From NCBI GenBank assembly GCA_002189035.1, contig NEEC01000012.1, forward strand, positions 2,232,001 to 2,296,000: 64,000 nt of DNA, in the 5' to 3' direction. Position 1 is the first letter of the stretch. Each line of letters starts with the position of its first letter. A model generated the notes under the pieces. It made no database searches and was not told the DNA's origin. It saw only the letters and a program-made list of their open reading frames with translations. The translations under genes and the position numbers were made by a program. This document shows, piece by piece, positions 23,625-35,554 of the stretch. Origin of the DNA: Utricularia gibba (Eukaryota; Streptophyta; Magnoliopsida; Lamiales; Lentibulariaceae).

Positions 23625-24714
23625 CTCACTGAGAACCTTCACCGAGGGAGCTTTTCCTAGAGATGGAGGAAATTGGGAATCGTTTAGGTTAAAATGGGAG
23701 GCCGGACAGAGGAGTGTTATTTTCCGGTATCCCCTTCGCAAATTTCACCAATTCATAGTACATTCTTTATTAAAATTAAATTTATATTTTCTGTTTTTCA
23801 TGATATTCAAACTTATCCCATAAATTTTTTCCTTACATTTAATCATATTTTTATATCAAATATCATAGCTTACAATTTTTTATACTATATTATTCATTTT
23901 AAATATCTAATAATCATAATTTTATATTTTTTTCAGGAAAAATACTTTATATAAGATTAGAAATATTTCTTTATTTAAACATATTTCTTATTTTATCTTT
24001 ATATACAATTCCAAAATTATTAATTTATATTTTCTAAAAATAATTTCGTATTAATAATAGTTATTTAATATAGTAGATTCATTTTCAAACATTGTTATCT
24101 TCTATTTCTACATATGTGATAAAAATATTATTATAGAAATTAAATGGTGATATCATTTACTAATAATGTAATGGCATGTTCAAACATTTTTTATTCAAAA
24201 ATTAGAAAAAAAATTTTTACAATATATTATGTATTTTCATCTGTAAACACTAATTCTTTTTAATAAAAATTGGAGAATAAGATTTTATAATTAAAATATT
24301 TAAAATAACATAATATAAAAGTAAATTTAAAATTGTAACTGGAATTATTAAAAACCATTGTTAACAATTTATAATTTTTAAAATAACCAAAGCTACACGT
24401 TTACCAAGAGGTTAATGTTTTAAAAAATGATTAAAAAAACAAATAATAAAACCGTGTTTCTTACATTGCCAAAGAGAACGGCGGCGTACTCTTCGTAAAC
24501 TCTTTACCGAATTGGAAGAACGTGGTAGGGATCAAGAAGTTGACGGCTGTATCCAGCGCACACCAAGATTGCTCGCTGAATTCGAACATTAGAAAATTCC
24601 CACATTCCTTCTTCTCTGCGTCTCCGGGTGTATTCCCGGATCCGCGTTTTCGCTGCTAAATTGTTGTTTGTGTTCGACTTCAACCAGCGAAGGGGTTGAC
24701 TGAGTAGTCAAATT
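23625..24714. other. Divergent intergenic region, gamma subunit and XXT5
   Basis: This is the shared upstream region of two divergently transcribed genes. About 23760-24470 is very AT-rich. From 24475 the sequence becomes GC-richer and is probably XXT5 promoter and leader. No gene or clear repeat is seen. Confidence 0.5.
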
Positions 24715-26061
24715 ATGGGCTCAGAGGGAGGGTTTTCAGCAGCCCAGAAGAGGGTTTACGGTGGTCTTCCGACGGTTCGCAGCCGACCCGGATCGATTCT
24801 CCCCCGTGGTCGCCAGATACACAGAGCCTTCAACAATTTTAAGATTACACTTCTGTGTGGCTTTGTCACACTTCTTGTGCTTAGAGGAACTATTGGTCTT
24901 AATCTCGTTTCTCCCGGCGCGGAGGCGGAGAATCGGCATCTTATTGAGGAAACGAACCGTGTTCTTGAGGAGATCCGGTTTGGGAAGGAGCCGGATGACC
25001 TTGTGGAAGAAGAGTTTGTAAGTCCCAATACGACATTCACATTAGGTGCAAAAATTACATCTTGGGATGAGGATAGAAGTGTGTGGCTTGAGAATAATCC
25101 TCAGTTTCCTCGGTTTGTTAATGGAAAACCCAGAATACTGCTTGTTACTGGTTCGCCGCCGAACCCTTGTGATAATGCGATTGGGGATCATTATTTGTTG
25201 AAGTCTCTGAAGAATAAGATTGATTATTGCAGGATTCATGGGATTGAGATTGTTTATAACATGGCTTATTTGCACAAGGAAATGGCTGGTTATTGGGCCA
25301 AACTTCCATTGATTAGAAGGCTGATGCTTTCTCATCCTGAGGTTGAGTGGATATGGTGGATGGATAGTGATGCATTTTTCACCGATATGGTTTTTGAAAT
25401 TCCCGTTTCCAAGTACAAGGATCATAATTTGGTCATCCATGGATATCCTGATTTGTTGTTTGAGCAGAAATCTTGGATTGCTTTGAACACAGGGAGTTTC
25501 CTTTTCAGGAACTGCCAGTGGTCGCTGGACTTGTTAGATGCTTGGGCACCGATGGGGCCTAAGGGTCCAGTTCGTGAGCAGGCAGGTAAGATCCTGACTG
25601 CAAGCCTGAAGGGGCGACCCGATTTTGAGGCGGATGATCAGTCTGCTTTGATATATCTGTTGATCACTGAGCAGGATAAATGGATGACCAAGGTCTTTGT
25701 TGAGAACTCATACTACCTCCATGGTTTCTGGGAGGGTTTAGTTGATCAGTATGAGGTTATGCTTGAGAAGTATCATCCAGGATTAGGTGATGAGAGGTGG
25801 CCATTCGTTACTCATTTTGTGGGATGTAAACCTTGTGGGAGTTACGGAGATTATCCAGTCGAGAGATGTTTGAAGAGTATGGAGAGAGCTTTCAACCTTG
25901 CCGACAACCAAGTTCTTAACCTGTACGGGTTTAGGCATCGTGGTCTGACTAGTCCCAACATCAAGAGGATCCGGAATGACACCGTCAATCCTTTGGTGTA
26001 TGCTGATCATTTTGACATTCGGCATTCTCTGCTGGGTGGAACCACCAGTACTAGAGGCTAG
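24715..26061 (+). CDS. XXT5: Xyloglucan 6-xylosyltransferase, XXT5 type (GT34)
   Basis: The enzyme is a Golgi type II membrane glycosyltransferase that adds alpha-1,6-xylose from UDP-xylose to the glucan backbone of xyloglucan, a main hemicellulose. A single uninterrupted exon encodes 448 residues. A cytoplasmic tail with LLPRGRQ-like ILPRGRQIHRAFNN comes first, then a membrane anchor at about residues 43-62 (ITLLCGFVTLLVLRGTIGL), a stem with EETNRVLEEIRFG, and the catalytic domain. The metal-binding DxD is D217-S-D219 in WIWWMDSDAFF. Other family signatures are GDHYLLKSLKNKIDYCR, HGYPDLLFEQKSWIALNTGS, FEADDQSALIYLL and THFVGCKPCGSYGDYPVERC. The N-terminus and HGYPDLLF match XXT5 rather than XXT1/2. 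The start is ATG 24715, as expected for the family. Confidence 0.96.
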   Translation: MGSEGGFSAAQKRVYGGLPTVRSRPGSILPRGRQIHRAFNNFKITLLCGFVTLLVLRGTIGLNLVSPGAEAENRHLIEETNRVLEEIRFGKEPDDLVEEEFVSPNTTFTLGAKITSWDEDRSVWLENNPQFPRFVNGKPRILLVTGSPPNPCDNAIGDHYLLKSLKNKIDYCRIHGIEIVYNMAYLHKEMAGYWAKLPLIRRLMLSHPEVEWIWWMDSDAFFTDMVFEIPVSKYKDHNLVIHGYPDLLFEQKSWIALNTGSFLFRNCQWSLDLLDAWAPMGPKGPVREQAGKILTASLKGRPDFEADDQSALIYLLITEQDKWMTKVFVENSYYLHGFWEGLVDQYEVMLEKYHPGLGDERWPFVTHFVGCKPCGSYGDYPVERCLKSMERAFNLADNQVLNLYGFRHRGLTSPNIKRIRNDTVNPLVYADHFDIRHSLLGGTTSTRG

Positions 26062-27399
26062 CCTCTAGCTTCATCACCGTACATCCAATAGCTGATTTGT
26101 TGTAGGTATGCCAGCACTAAGTAACTCTTCTATGAAAGCCTCTTCTCTTTCTGAGCTTAATCCAGTTTTCATCATGCTAAATGAAACAAGTACATGATAC
26201 AGTTTCGGGACACCCCTTGTTCTATTATGATGTGATTACTCTGTTTTTATACCTCACCACTGAACTTTCACTTCTCCTCTTATTGGTGTATGCTGGATTC
26301 GTGGGTGTTTTTTTTTTTTTTCAGTCACATGGTTATTTATCCCGGCAGATCTTGTCTGCATATCACCACAATGCATAAACCATCCAAGCTAATTGTGGTG
26401 GAAGAATCTACATACCGCATTCTCTTACAATAGTTAAATTCTGGGATTGATTTCTTTGTCTTGCAGTATGGGAGCAGCAAAACTACGAGAAGAACAGTGT
26501 GCACTGCATTGACACAAGAGTTCGGGTATACCCGGATTACTTCATAAGATAAGATACTCCCTGTGGTAGATTTCAGGACAGTATGGCGAATGAGATCTCT
26601 CTCTGTATTGGGTAAGTTGCTGCAAGACACCCTGTTCTTCCAAATTTTCAACTATATGGATGGATACACATATTTATATGTGCAAATTTGATGCTTCTCA
26701 AGCAACATTTTGATCAACTTCTGAACATATTCTTTCTCAAAACAAGAAAGCTTAAAAAAAATGGTGTTTGTACAGGAAAAGGGTAGTGAGAGCTTGTTGG
26801 GTGTTCTGAGAGTTAGCATTTGTGAGCTCATTTAATTCGTAGTTGTGCTTCATGTGCTGCTAAATCCCACCTGGTTTAAATGCTGGGAACTAAAACCCTA
26901 AATCGCTCCATCTCGCTATCGCCCTATGGGCTTGGGTCTATTTTTCACTAATTCGGGTTACTTGGTGAAAAATATAATGTTTTAAAAGTAGTAAACATGT
27001 ATTAAATATATATTATGAGACATATTTAAATAATACTTCTACTAGTTTTATTGATTCAATCATGTTTTGATATCTAAAAAAAGATCTTGAGATCAAACTC
27101 ATGTGATTATTAATTTTTTTATTATTTTTAAAGTATACAATTAATTCAAAATTTTATTAAAATTTTGAAAAAATAATTAATTAAAAAACTCCTTAATATG
27201 TAAAGGTGTCCAATTATTTAATTTATACAATATTTTATTTGTTTAAATATATTATTTATGTATTATCTTTTAATACCCAAAAAAAAGGGAATGATTATTA
27301 TTGAGATTTATTGACTATCAAGCATTTGTATTTCGTTATAAAATCACTTCATTGAGCGAGGGAAATTAAAAACAACTCATGAGGAAGCCGACAAACCAT
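26062..27399. other. Convergent intergenic region, XXT5 and CASP-like
   Basis: The XXT5 3' UTR probably extends over the first several hundred bases. From 26950 to 27360 the DNA is AT-rich with no ORF. Nothing else is recognised. Confidence 0.5.
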
Positions 27400-28272
27400 T
27401 CATTGCGGGGCAGCCAATGAAATCACATCAAGGACCACGGACACGGCGAGGAGGAATCCGGTGAGAAACACAAAGCTGATGGACACGGCGACACGGCCGC
27501 AGAAAACGTCTAACGGTTTGCAGAAGTTGGGCAAAGCGGAGTGGCGAATCCCGGTCCGGTTCAGGCTGGTTACTCCCGACGCTGCTGATCCGGCGCTTAT
27601 CATCAGGTACGCAAATATCTACACCACAAGCAGGAATGGTTACATACCAGTGAAGTTCGAGTGCTGCAGGGCATACTGGTATCAGTATGGATATGAAGAA
27701 GAAGAAGAAGAAGAGTGTGTTTCTCTGTTCGAGAATGAGTCACAGCACCCAAAAAACGGCATGAAATGAGTTGAAGCTTCTCTGGTTAGTATGAATGTGT
27801 GTGAGTGCATGTCTGGTTACCTGATCTCCGGTGAAGACGAGCCAGGTATGGCTTCGGGGTGTACGGGTCTTCCGGGCGGCCTTGGATGCGATGATGAGAA
27901 GCTGAAACGACGAGTAGGCCGCCACGCCAACAGAAACGCCGACGACGTACCTGAAGTTGCGTCACTTTGATTGCATGTTGGGATGGGATATTGAAACTAA
28001 AGATCACGCTTTTTTTGTTCTGAAAAGATGATCGGATTATGTAACCTGAAGGAGTCGGATAAGGACCACTTGGAGTAGAGGGGAACGCTGAAGCCGTAGA
28101 AGGAAAGGACGCCGGCCTGCTCCGCCGTGATCATCACCGACAGCGCCGCCACGCTCGTCAAGAGGCAGAGCGTCCTGATGACGCCGTCCACAGCGGCGGA
28201 GGACACCTTCCACCGGTTTGCCGCCTCCGGCAGCTGAACCTTTGCGTCTCCGCTGTCGAGTCCATTTTCCAT
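27400..28272 (-). CDS. CASPL3A: CASP-like membrane protein, CASPL3A type
   Basis: CASP-like proteins are four-helix plasma-membrane proteins related to the Casparian strip scaffold proteins. Exons 28046-28272, 27821-27950 and 27400-27618 join to 191 residues. Four hydrophobic segments are visible: LCLLTSVAALSVMITA (first), YVVGVSVGVAAYSSFQLLII (second), FAYLMISAGSAASGVTSL (third) and VAVSISFVFLTGFLLAVSVVLDVI (fourth). The loop NRTGIRHSALPNFCKPLDVFC with two cysteines, and WLVFTGDQ before the third helix, are characteristic of the CASPL3A group as I remember it. The start ATG 28272 gives MENGLDSGDAK. The gene lies convergent with XXT5. Its specific role is not established. Confidence 0.88.
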
Positions 28273-30393
28273 TCTCACTTCTCTTCCGATGCGCCAGAGA
28301 AAAATGGGTAACCATCCATCCAGTTTGGAAGTTAACTAGATCCCCAGTCCGATCGCATGCAATTTCCCGTGATCTACCGACCCCGGCGATGAAACAAAAG
28401 CTCCCTCAAAAGACTCGACGAAGATTCTGTAAGCTACAAACAGACAAACCTTCTGCATGTCTTCATGCGTTCGTCAATTATGATATTTATGTGAAACATC
28501 AGATTTCAAGATTCCAGAAACTCCATTAGGAGGAACCTGAATTAGAGTCATAATACACGCTAAAAAGTAATCACAGATACCATGACTTGGCCGATGTTAG
28601 CAGGCCTTGCTGATGAGCTAACTGCAAGCAGTATCTACAAGCCAAGCCATTTGGAAGAACTGATTCTGGCCTGGACTGAAGAAGAAGAACTGTCTAGTTC
28701 ACCCTCCAGAGAAGAAGAGGTCCAATCCAAAGAGGAAAAATACACATATGCACCGCAGCACCGGCGAGAAACTGATGAGGCCACAGTTGCATCTGTCATG
28801 TATCCTTATAAGTAAAACATTCTCAGTGTACATAAAAGAATGTGTATCAAGAAAGGTACTACTTTATACTTATTCTTGCTCACCCTTCAAAATCTTATCT
28901 AGCTCACTACTAAGCAAGAAAAGTCAAGCTTGAAGAATCCATGGAATTCTTCAGACGATTGGTCCTTTAACATCCTTTAGACAGAATAAAACAATTTTCC
29001 AACTGATAAAAAAAGTAACCGGTGTTGTTAAAAGATGGCCTCTGCACCAAGCTCGATGAAGATGATTCAATGCTTTGATGGTCAAGTTCAATCAGAAAAG
29101 GGTTGTCGCTTCCTTTCTGAAAACAGAATAAAACTCCCTGAGTTTTATCTTCCAAGCCATCCTGCAACTTTCATCTTCTTTCCACTCTATGAACAGAATC
29201 AGTAAAAGACAACAACCCTCAGACGCTGATGAGGACGAGCTCACTCTCAGAATGCATTCCAGTGGCATACTCTATGTTTGAGAGAAGTGAAAAATGAGAT
29301 TAGTCGGTATCAATATTGTTTTCCAATGTGGGGTATTTGCGCTCTTGTAGATATTATAACTGGGTTTGTTCTAAGGCAAAGGACTGTATCAGATACATTT
29401 CCAGAACGCGAGGATGCACATGAAGAAGGCGAAGCTGTTCAACCTCCCTGAAAGCTACTCGACTGATAGGTAGCAAACCTCCTGGCGACTTAAGTTATTT
29501 TATATGGACATGAAATAATTGTGTGACCTTTTTCTAGGATAAGGAAGAAAAAAGTTGGGATTTTTAAAAAGATACATTTATTTTAAGCCTCAGAGTCCTT
29601 TTCAAAGGCACGCATGTGGCTTGTAATTTCTCCATCAAAAAATACCTGCTCCCACATCGCACACACACCTGTTCCTAGTTTCTTGTGCTTCAAAATTATT
29701 TACTTTGAGAATTTTTTTTCCCTCCAAAGCATAGATACCTTTGTTCCAAGCCTGTTGTTTGACACACATGAACCAGCATTGAAACTCAACAGTCAAACAT
29801 GCTCAAGGCTACATAGATCAGAGATGACTCAGAAAAAAACAATCAATAATTGGAGTTGTGGCTAAGCAATAAACGTATTCTACACCCCAAAGGTGGCATA
29901 GTTTCTGTAAGTTCACTCCACGTTCTTTTCAGAGGTTGCGGTTTTTCATGTATGGTCCATCCAACTATGAAAGTAACTTTTAAACTGATGCAATTTGCGT
30001 AGAAAAGAAAAGTCTAGCTTTGAGACCATTCAAGGTACAAAATGTGCAGAAGTCCCAAAAAGGGTCACACTCTCAAAACCACTTTTCCTTTTATTAGGTA
30101 GCAAAAAAAGAGAACATATGTTCATTGAACCAAAAATATAGAAAACATCAAAACAAAAAGGGTAGGTACACAGCCTACCCTTAACCTACAAGTAGCTCTT
30201 GTACAAGAATATGTACAAAATGGGATGAGGGCAGTCTCCATAACTATATCCCTCAAAACTAGTTCCAACAGGGCTAAGCAGTTAATGAGAATTCCCCACG
30301 GTGGAAGTCCAAGATCTTTATAAGGGGAAATGCTAACAATGATGAGTGAAAGATTGATCGGTCCACATCAAATCCGAACCAGTGTACCTCAGG
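28273..30393. other. Intergenic region between CASP-like and CDF genes
   Basis: CASP-like promoter lies on the left and CDF 3' UTR on the right. Base composition at 28560-29500 is mixed rather than AT-rich, and a 77-codon open frame at 28582-28815 (+) is rich in E and S but unlike any family I know. No gene is called. Confidence 0.4.
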
Positions 30394-32159
30394 TTATGCA
30401 GTTTCCTGGAAGGTCATAGAGCGGGACAAGGCAGCAGGATTTGCTTGCAGAGCTTGTGAAGTAGGGTGCAGAGCATTTCCCCCTTGATCCTTTGGTTGAA
30501 GTGCCTTGAAAAGGCCTTTTCTACTAAGGGAATCATACTTGATCCCCAGGGTTTCCCATATTGAGCTCTTTGCAGCTTCCTCTGGATCATCAACCCTCAG
30601 TGTTTTAGGAACCACAATTGAGTTTTCAGATTTTTGTGGTTCAGTAGGATCCTCAGACTCTGGTTTCTTCCCCTTGAGCAACTCCCCATTTCTCGAATGT
30701 TTACCTAGGGGTGAGGCTGGCGCAAAGTTAGTTGCATTATGATCAGGAGGTGGAGACATGACCGGTAACCATGGAACGACCCAAGGATTAGACACTGCAC
30801 AATTCCAATATGGAGGTGGAAAAAATGGCATTGGATAAATGGCAGGGATGGGAACAGCAGTGTTCATGGGATAAGTCCATGCAACGCCGGGAATGCAAGG
30901 AACAGGAGGCGGAAAACAATTAAGGTTCTGTGGAACGGGAACTTGTGGTGTGCTTTTGCTGGAGCCATCACCACCATTAGAATCTTGATTCATGCAGGGA
31001 ACAGGGGAAGCTGCTGTACCAATATTGTAGACACCACTTCCAGGACCATTCTGTGCTCTTTTATCAGCAAGTTTCAAGCCTGAGGCTGTGGACTCACACA
31101 ATGATGAATCTGGGCCGAAAGAAAGAACTGTCGAGCCTGGCTGCACGGCTGGAAGATGAAGGTTATTAGAATCATCCGTTATTCCAGCACCGAGGGCCTC
31201 AGAAATTGTTACATGGCGACAATTTGAGTTTGAACTCTTGGTCTTACGACGACCTGCTCCGACTGGAAGATTTCTCATCGCACCCCCAGCAGTCCAGTAC
31301 CTCTGACAGCTCTTGCAGAAGTGTCGAGGTTGGTTAACGTTGTAGTTGTTGTAGTAGCAGAACTTCGTATCCATGCTATTGCAACGAGGGCAAGGCAGGA
31401 TTTTATCCGGCTTCTTAAGTGGCTTCTGCTGCCTATTGTTTCCATCATTATCACTCATATCATTTGCAGGCATAGTTTCTCCTTCCCAATTAGGATTTTC
31501 ATCCGAAGACCCTATTGACCCAGGGTTTTGGGGTTCATCTGCTGAAGTTATACAGCACTCGTTCCCTTCTAATTCATCTGTCTCAGATGTCTCAGCCACT
31601 TGGCCCTCCTGATTTTCAAAAGATAAATAAATTGAGGTTCCAGAAAACACAATTAAAGATCTTATTTAGCAACACCCCAATCCAAACAACCCTTCACAGA
31701 TTCCAAGCTCAACAGAAGTTCAAGAAAAGAACTTTCCGAAACCTAATGAGAAATCAAGCAAAAAATACTTTTGGGCGGAAGTCAAACCGCGATCTAAAGA
31801 TGCTATAAAAGATGAGATATATGATTTGGAAAATACGAGGATCTCGAAAATAAGCCACAAACCCCAGACCTTTATCAAATTCAGAGCACGCATAAAGCGC
31901 ATAACGCCTCACAATGTCAAGGATATGAACTGAATACAAAGAGAAGCACAAAAGGTCATCTTCAATTACTGTACTGTAAAGTCCGATTCGAATCAGGTTA
32001 GAAAGTCACCTCCTCCGCCTGCAGAATCTTGTCCCCATCTTCGCCCCCTCGGCTTTCAACCGAGGAGGAATCGCAGCATCCACAGCCGCTTCCTTCAGAC
32101 GCTTCCGCCGTGACTGGGAACATAATTTTGCTCCCGAAAAGCTTAATCTCCGGCTCCAT
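30394..32159 (-). CDS. CDF: Cycling-Dof-factor-type zinc finger transcription factor
   Basis: CDF proteins are nuclear Dof factors that bind AAAG sites; in Arabidopsis they repress CONSTANS and FT and are degraded through FKF1 and GIGANTEA. Exons 32010-32159 and 30394-31608 join to 454 residues. The N-terminal [15 protein letters not shown] is the family start. The Dof finger is at about residues 120-175: [20 protein letters not shown] to [20 protein letters not shown], with the four zinc cysteines in CX2CX21CX2C spacing. C-terminal CDF motifs are intact: [25 protein letters not shown] and a last motif [17 protein letters not shown]. These are the regions that bind the FKF1/GI complex. The gene therefore looks functional and light- or clock-regulated by analogy. 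The closest Arabidopsis group is CDF1/2/3. Confidence 0.93.
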
Positions 32160-33841
32160 AAAAGGCGACTTGTTCGCACGAAGAAGATGTCAATAAAGAA
32201 AACCAAAACAAAGGAAAAGATATGCAAAAGAAAAGCTTCGTTGGCACTTGGCAGTGGTGAGCGACGTGCTTTTGATCTCTATGATATCGGATCAAACGAC
32301 GCCGTTGCAGTTGTGCGCCACGTCAGCGTAGGGTTATTCTCCGCCACAAATTTTTAGTTACGTAATCCGACGTCGTTTCGTGGGGAAAAATTGGGGCGCC
32401 GCTTTTTTATTCGTTCTGTGGGCATACCGAATATAGTTCGTGGGCGATCCGACGTGGAGTGCGGTGATTGGGCATGTATATATTTATTGTTGGGCATTTA
32501 ATTTTAATAGTCGTTTATTTTGAGCCTTGTGTTTTGACGCTCCAGCACCCAGCAAACGCAGCACTAAAGTTGATGTCTATCCACGAGACTGCTCCCCGAT
32601 TCGTTGAGAAAAATTCCACTTGCTGCTTTTTATAAGATGTGTATTTAATTTATCTCGTTTCTTTTTCAACCCAAAAGCACCGACGTGATTATTAATAACA
32701 AATAAATCTCTAAAACAAACAATCTTTCAAAAATTAAAATAAAATATTTAAATATATAATACAGTATAGAATTTGATGATAGCATTATATGTTAAAGTAT
32801 AGATAATTTAACTCTTAAGTTTCAAAATTGTATTGTAAATCCCTCAAATTGTTTTTTTATAAACAATTTGATCTTAAACTTATGAAACTGTATACTTAAT
32901 TCATCATATTTGGATCTTTATTATATAATTTTGATAATTGTTTAGGTCTTTATATTTAATTCTTCATATTTGGATCTTCATTGCATATTTAATTTCTCAT
33001 ATTTGATTCATTTTTAAAAATTTTGAAAATTGTTTAAATCTTTATTGCATGATTTTGGTAACTTGAAATGTTTTTTTAAAATTTTGAAACTTGGGAATTA
33101 AACTCTTCATAATATTGATTAATTATTTTTATTTCAAATTTCTCATATAATAAATCATAAATCATTAATAATTAGTTAAATTTAATATTTTTAAATTTGA
33201 TCTATGCTTATTATATACTTGAGCTTCATATATACTTGTACAATCCATTGGATTTTTAATTTCAATAATAAACATTTCAATTTTTTTTAAATTATAACCA
33301 TACACCTTTTTGACATGTCCAGCATGAACGAGCGCATATATGCATCAAAACGGATGTGTGTGTTTGATAGTTTATTTAAAATCGTGATTATATTATTTCA
33401 AATAAAATACAATTTACCTATTTAAATTTGAAATATATTAAATAGATATGGAAAATTTAAATTTACCTAAAACCAATTTTAAATAAATCATTTTGTTATC
33501 AAACCATCTTATTAAATAAAATATCCCAAAAATTCAATTTATAATTATCTTCAACTTGGGCTCCCATGATATATATAATTGAGATGATGAGCCTTGGCCC
33601 GACGTCCATTGGCCCGCTGCAGCTTTCTTCTTTCAACTGCTGAATTGAGCAGCAGAAAAACAAGAGCAACTGCACTCCCAAGGAAGTTCTCAACTTCAGG
33701 GTATCCCATTGTAGGCGTTCTTTGGAAGTTGTGTTGTCGCATCTCCGGAAACTGAAGCCGGAGTCGCACTGGTCTTTCGCAAGCATGCCTGGTGCTGTAA
33801 AACGCTCGCCGGAGTATTATGAAAACCAGATCAATTTCCGA
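32160..33841. other. Intergenic region upstream of the CDF gene
   Basis: The first 450 bases are CDF promoter with several ACGT-containing strings (for example CGACGTCG near 32370). About 32640-33540 is AT-rich without genes. The last 250 bases are 3' flank of the PPR gene. Confidence 0.45.
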
Positions 33842-35554
33842 TCACCAGTAGTCGTTGCAAGAGCAGCGTCCCTGCCAGAAAGTATGGAACCGGTTGCGAT
33901 CTCTAACAATAATTCTCCGGTTATAAACAGCGGATAGATACTTCGAGAAGGTATGGCAATCCACGCAGGTCCGGAGGTCTTTGGCTACTCTGATTGTTGT
34001 GTTTGGTAGAGTCGCAAGAATGCCGTAAGCAATAGCCAGTTTCTCGCTATGGTAGTGCTCCTCTGATCTTATTTCAGGAACATAGCCAGCTAGTCCAAGT
34101 TGCTGGTTGATCTCATCCAGCATTTGGTAAACTTCTTTCCTTCTCGGATGTGAAACATCGTCTGCATAAAATTCGTGCACTCGGCCACTCAGCTCGATTG
34201 TGCTTGCAGCGGGTTTAGTGCAAACTCCAGCATCTTTCATCATCTTCCTCACTTCCAATACCTCTTCATTGTTCCCTGCAGAAGAATAGATGTTGAGTAA
34301 GAGAATGTAATCTCCAGCTTCTTGAGCCTTGAGCTCAACCAAGTGTTGGACAACTCGCTCTCCCAGAGTTTCATGGCGATGGATTCTGCAAGCTGCAAGT
34401 AGTGTCCTCCAAATGGTTGCATCTGGTTTTACTCTCATCGAAGTGATGAGGTCATAGGCTTCTTCGAGCAAGCCAGCACGGCCCAGGAGATCAACCATAC
34501 AACCGTAATGCTGAACATTTGGCATGAGATGGTAATCTCTACTCATGCTATTGAAAATCATTCGGCCCTTTTCAACAAGTCCGGAGTGACTGCAAGCTGA
34601 TAGAACTCCTGTGAATGTCTGATCACCTGGTGAAATGCCATTTCTTTGCATCTCCTGGAAAGCTTCAATAGCATCTGAGGCATAGCCGTTACTTGCTAGA
34701 CCAGATATCATGGCACTCCATGAGACAACGTCCTTGTTGATCATCTTGTTGAACACACTGAATGCTTCTTCGACAGAACCGCATCGAGAGTACATAGATA
34801 TCAGAGAATTACAAAGATTTTTGGCATGCATTAGGCCTTGTTCAACAGCATACTCATGGACCTTTCTACCGAATTCCAGTGCATTCAGCTTTGCACATGC
34901 CTGAAGAACCAAAATACAAGTCACAGCATCTGGATTCAATCCAAAACAGTTTCTCATCGCGTCGAACGAACTTAACGTATCCAATGTCCTCCCATTTCGA
35001 ATATAGCAAGAAACCAACACATTCCATGCAACAACATCCCTGTGACGCATTTCATCGAACACTTTATAAGCATCATGAGACTTCCCCAAAGACGAATAAA
35101 AATCCATCAAAGTCGTCAACAACATGGCATCGCCCGAATACCCATTTCTCCAAATCCGAGCATGAATCTGAATTCCATCAAATAAAGATTCGATCCGATG
35201 GCAACACTTGACGGCGAAGCTTGCCGAGAAGGAATTCGCTGAAATACCTGAATGAAGCAAATCCCGGTAGAAATTCAACCCGTTTCCAGCCGTATCAGAG
35301 CTCGCCGAGTGAGCCCTGATCATCAAATTGTAGAAAGAAAGACCAGGGTTTGCGACTGTGGAGAAGATCCTGCGTGAGTATGGCAAATCCTGGAGCGGGT
35401 AAAGCGCGAAAGCAGAGAGCAACGAGAGACAAATGGTGGGACTAAAGAAACCCGAGGAACGAAGAAGATGAGCGTGCAGCTGCAGAAAGTGGGGTTTGTG
35501 TAAGCATGACTTTATCAGAGAAACAATGGCGGTTTCTTCACCGACTGCATTCAT
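33842..35554 (-). CDS. Pentatricopeptide repeat protein, PLS class with E and DYW domains
   Basis: DYW-type PPR proteins act in mitochondria or plastids, where the repeats bind a specific RNA site and the DYW domain is a cytidine deaminase for C-to-U editing. A single intronless exon encodes 570 residues, typical for this class. Repeats begin near residue 50 and include DVVAWNVLVSCYIRNGR, NLCNSLISMYSRCGSVEEA and DVVSWSAMISGLASNGYA. The E region follows at about residue 395 and the DYW domain after VHEFYADDVSHP. Its zinc ligands are visible in HSEKLAIAYG (HxE) and CVDCH, and it ends RCSCNDYW. The segment between EIRSEEHY and HSEKL is shorter than usual, but the catalytic HxE and CxxC are present. 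Target organelle and RNA cannot be told from the sequence. Confidence 0.93.
   Translation of the reverse strand: MNAVGEETAIVSLIKSCLHKPHFLQLHAHLLRSSGFFSPTICLSLLSAFALYPLQDLPYSRRIFSTVANPGLSFYNLMIRAHSASSDTAGNGLNFYRDLLHSGISANSFSASFAVKCCHRIESLFDGIQIHARIWRNGYSGDAMLLTTLMDFYSSLGKSHDAYKVFDEMRHRDVVAWNVLVSCYIRNGRTLDTLSSFDAMRNCFGLNPDAVTCILVLQACAKLNALEFGRKVHEYAVEQGLMHAKNLCNSLISMYSRCGSVEEAFSVFNKMINKDVVSWSAMISGLASNGYASDAIEAFQEMQRNGISPGDQTFTGVLSACSHSGLVEKGRMIFNSMSRDYHLMPNVQHYGCMVDLLGRAGLLEEAYDLITSMRVKPDATIWRTLLAACRIHRHETLGERVVQHLVELKAQEAGDYILLLNIYSSAGNNEEVLEVRKMMKDAGVCTKPAASTIELSGRVHEFYADDVSHPRRKEVYQMLDEINQQLGLAGYVPEIRSEEHYHSEKLAIAYGILATLPNTTIRVAKDLRTCVDCHTFSKYLSAVYNRRIIVRDRNRFHTFWQGRCSCNDYW

Noticed and set aside
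28582-28933. 77-codon E/S-rich frame downstream of the CASP-like promoter
   Set aside because: No known relative and no supporting signals; length is within chance for this composition.
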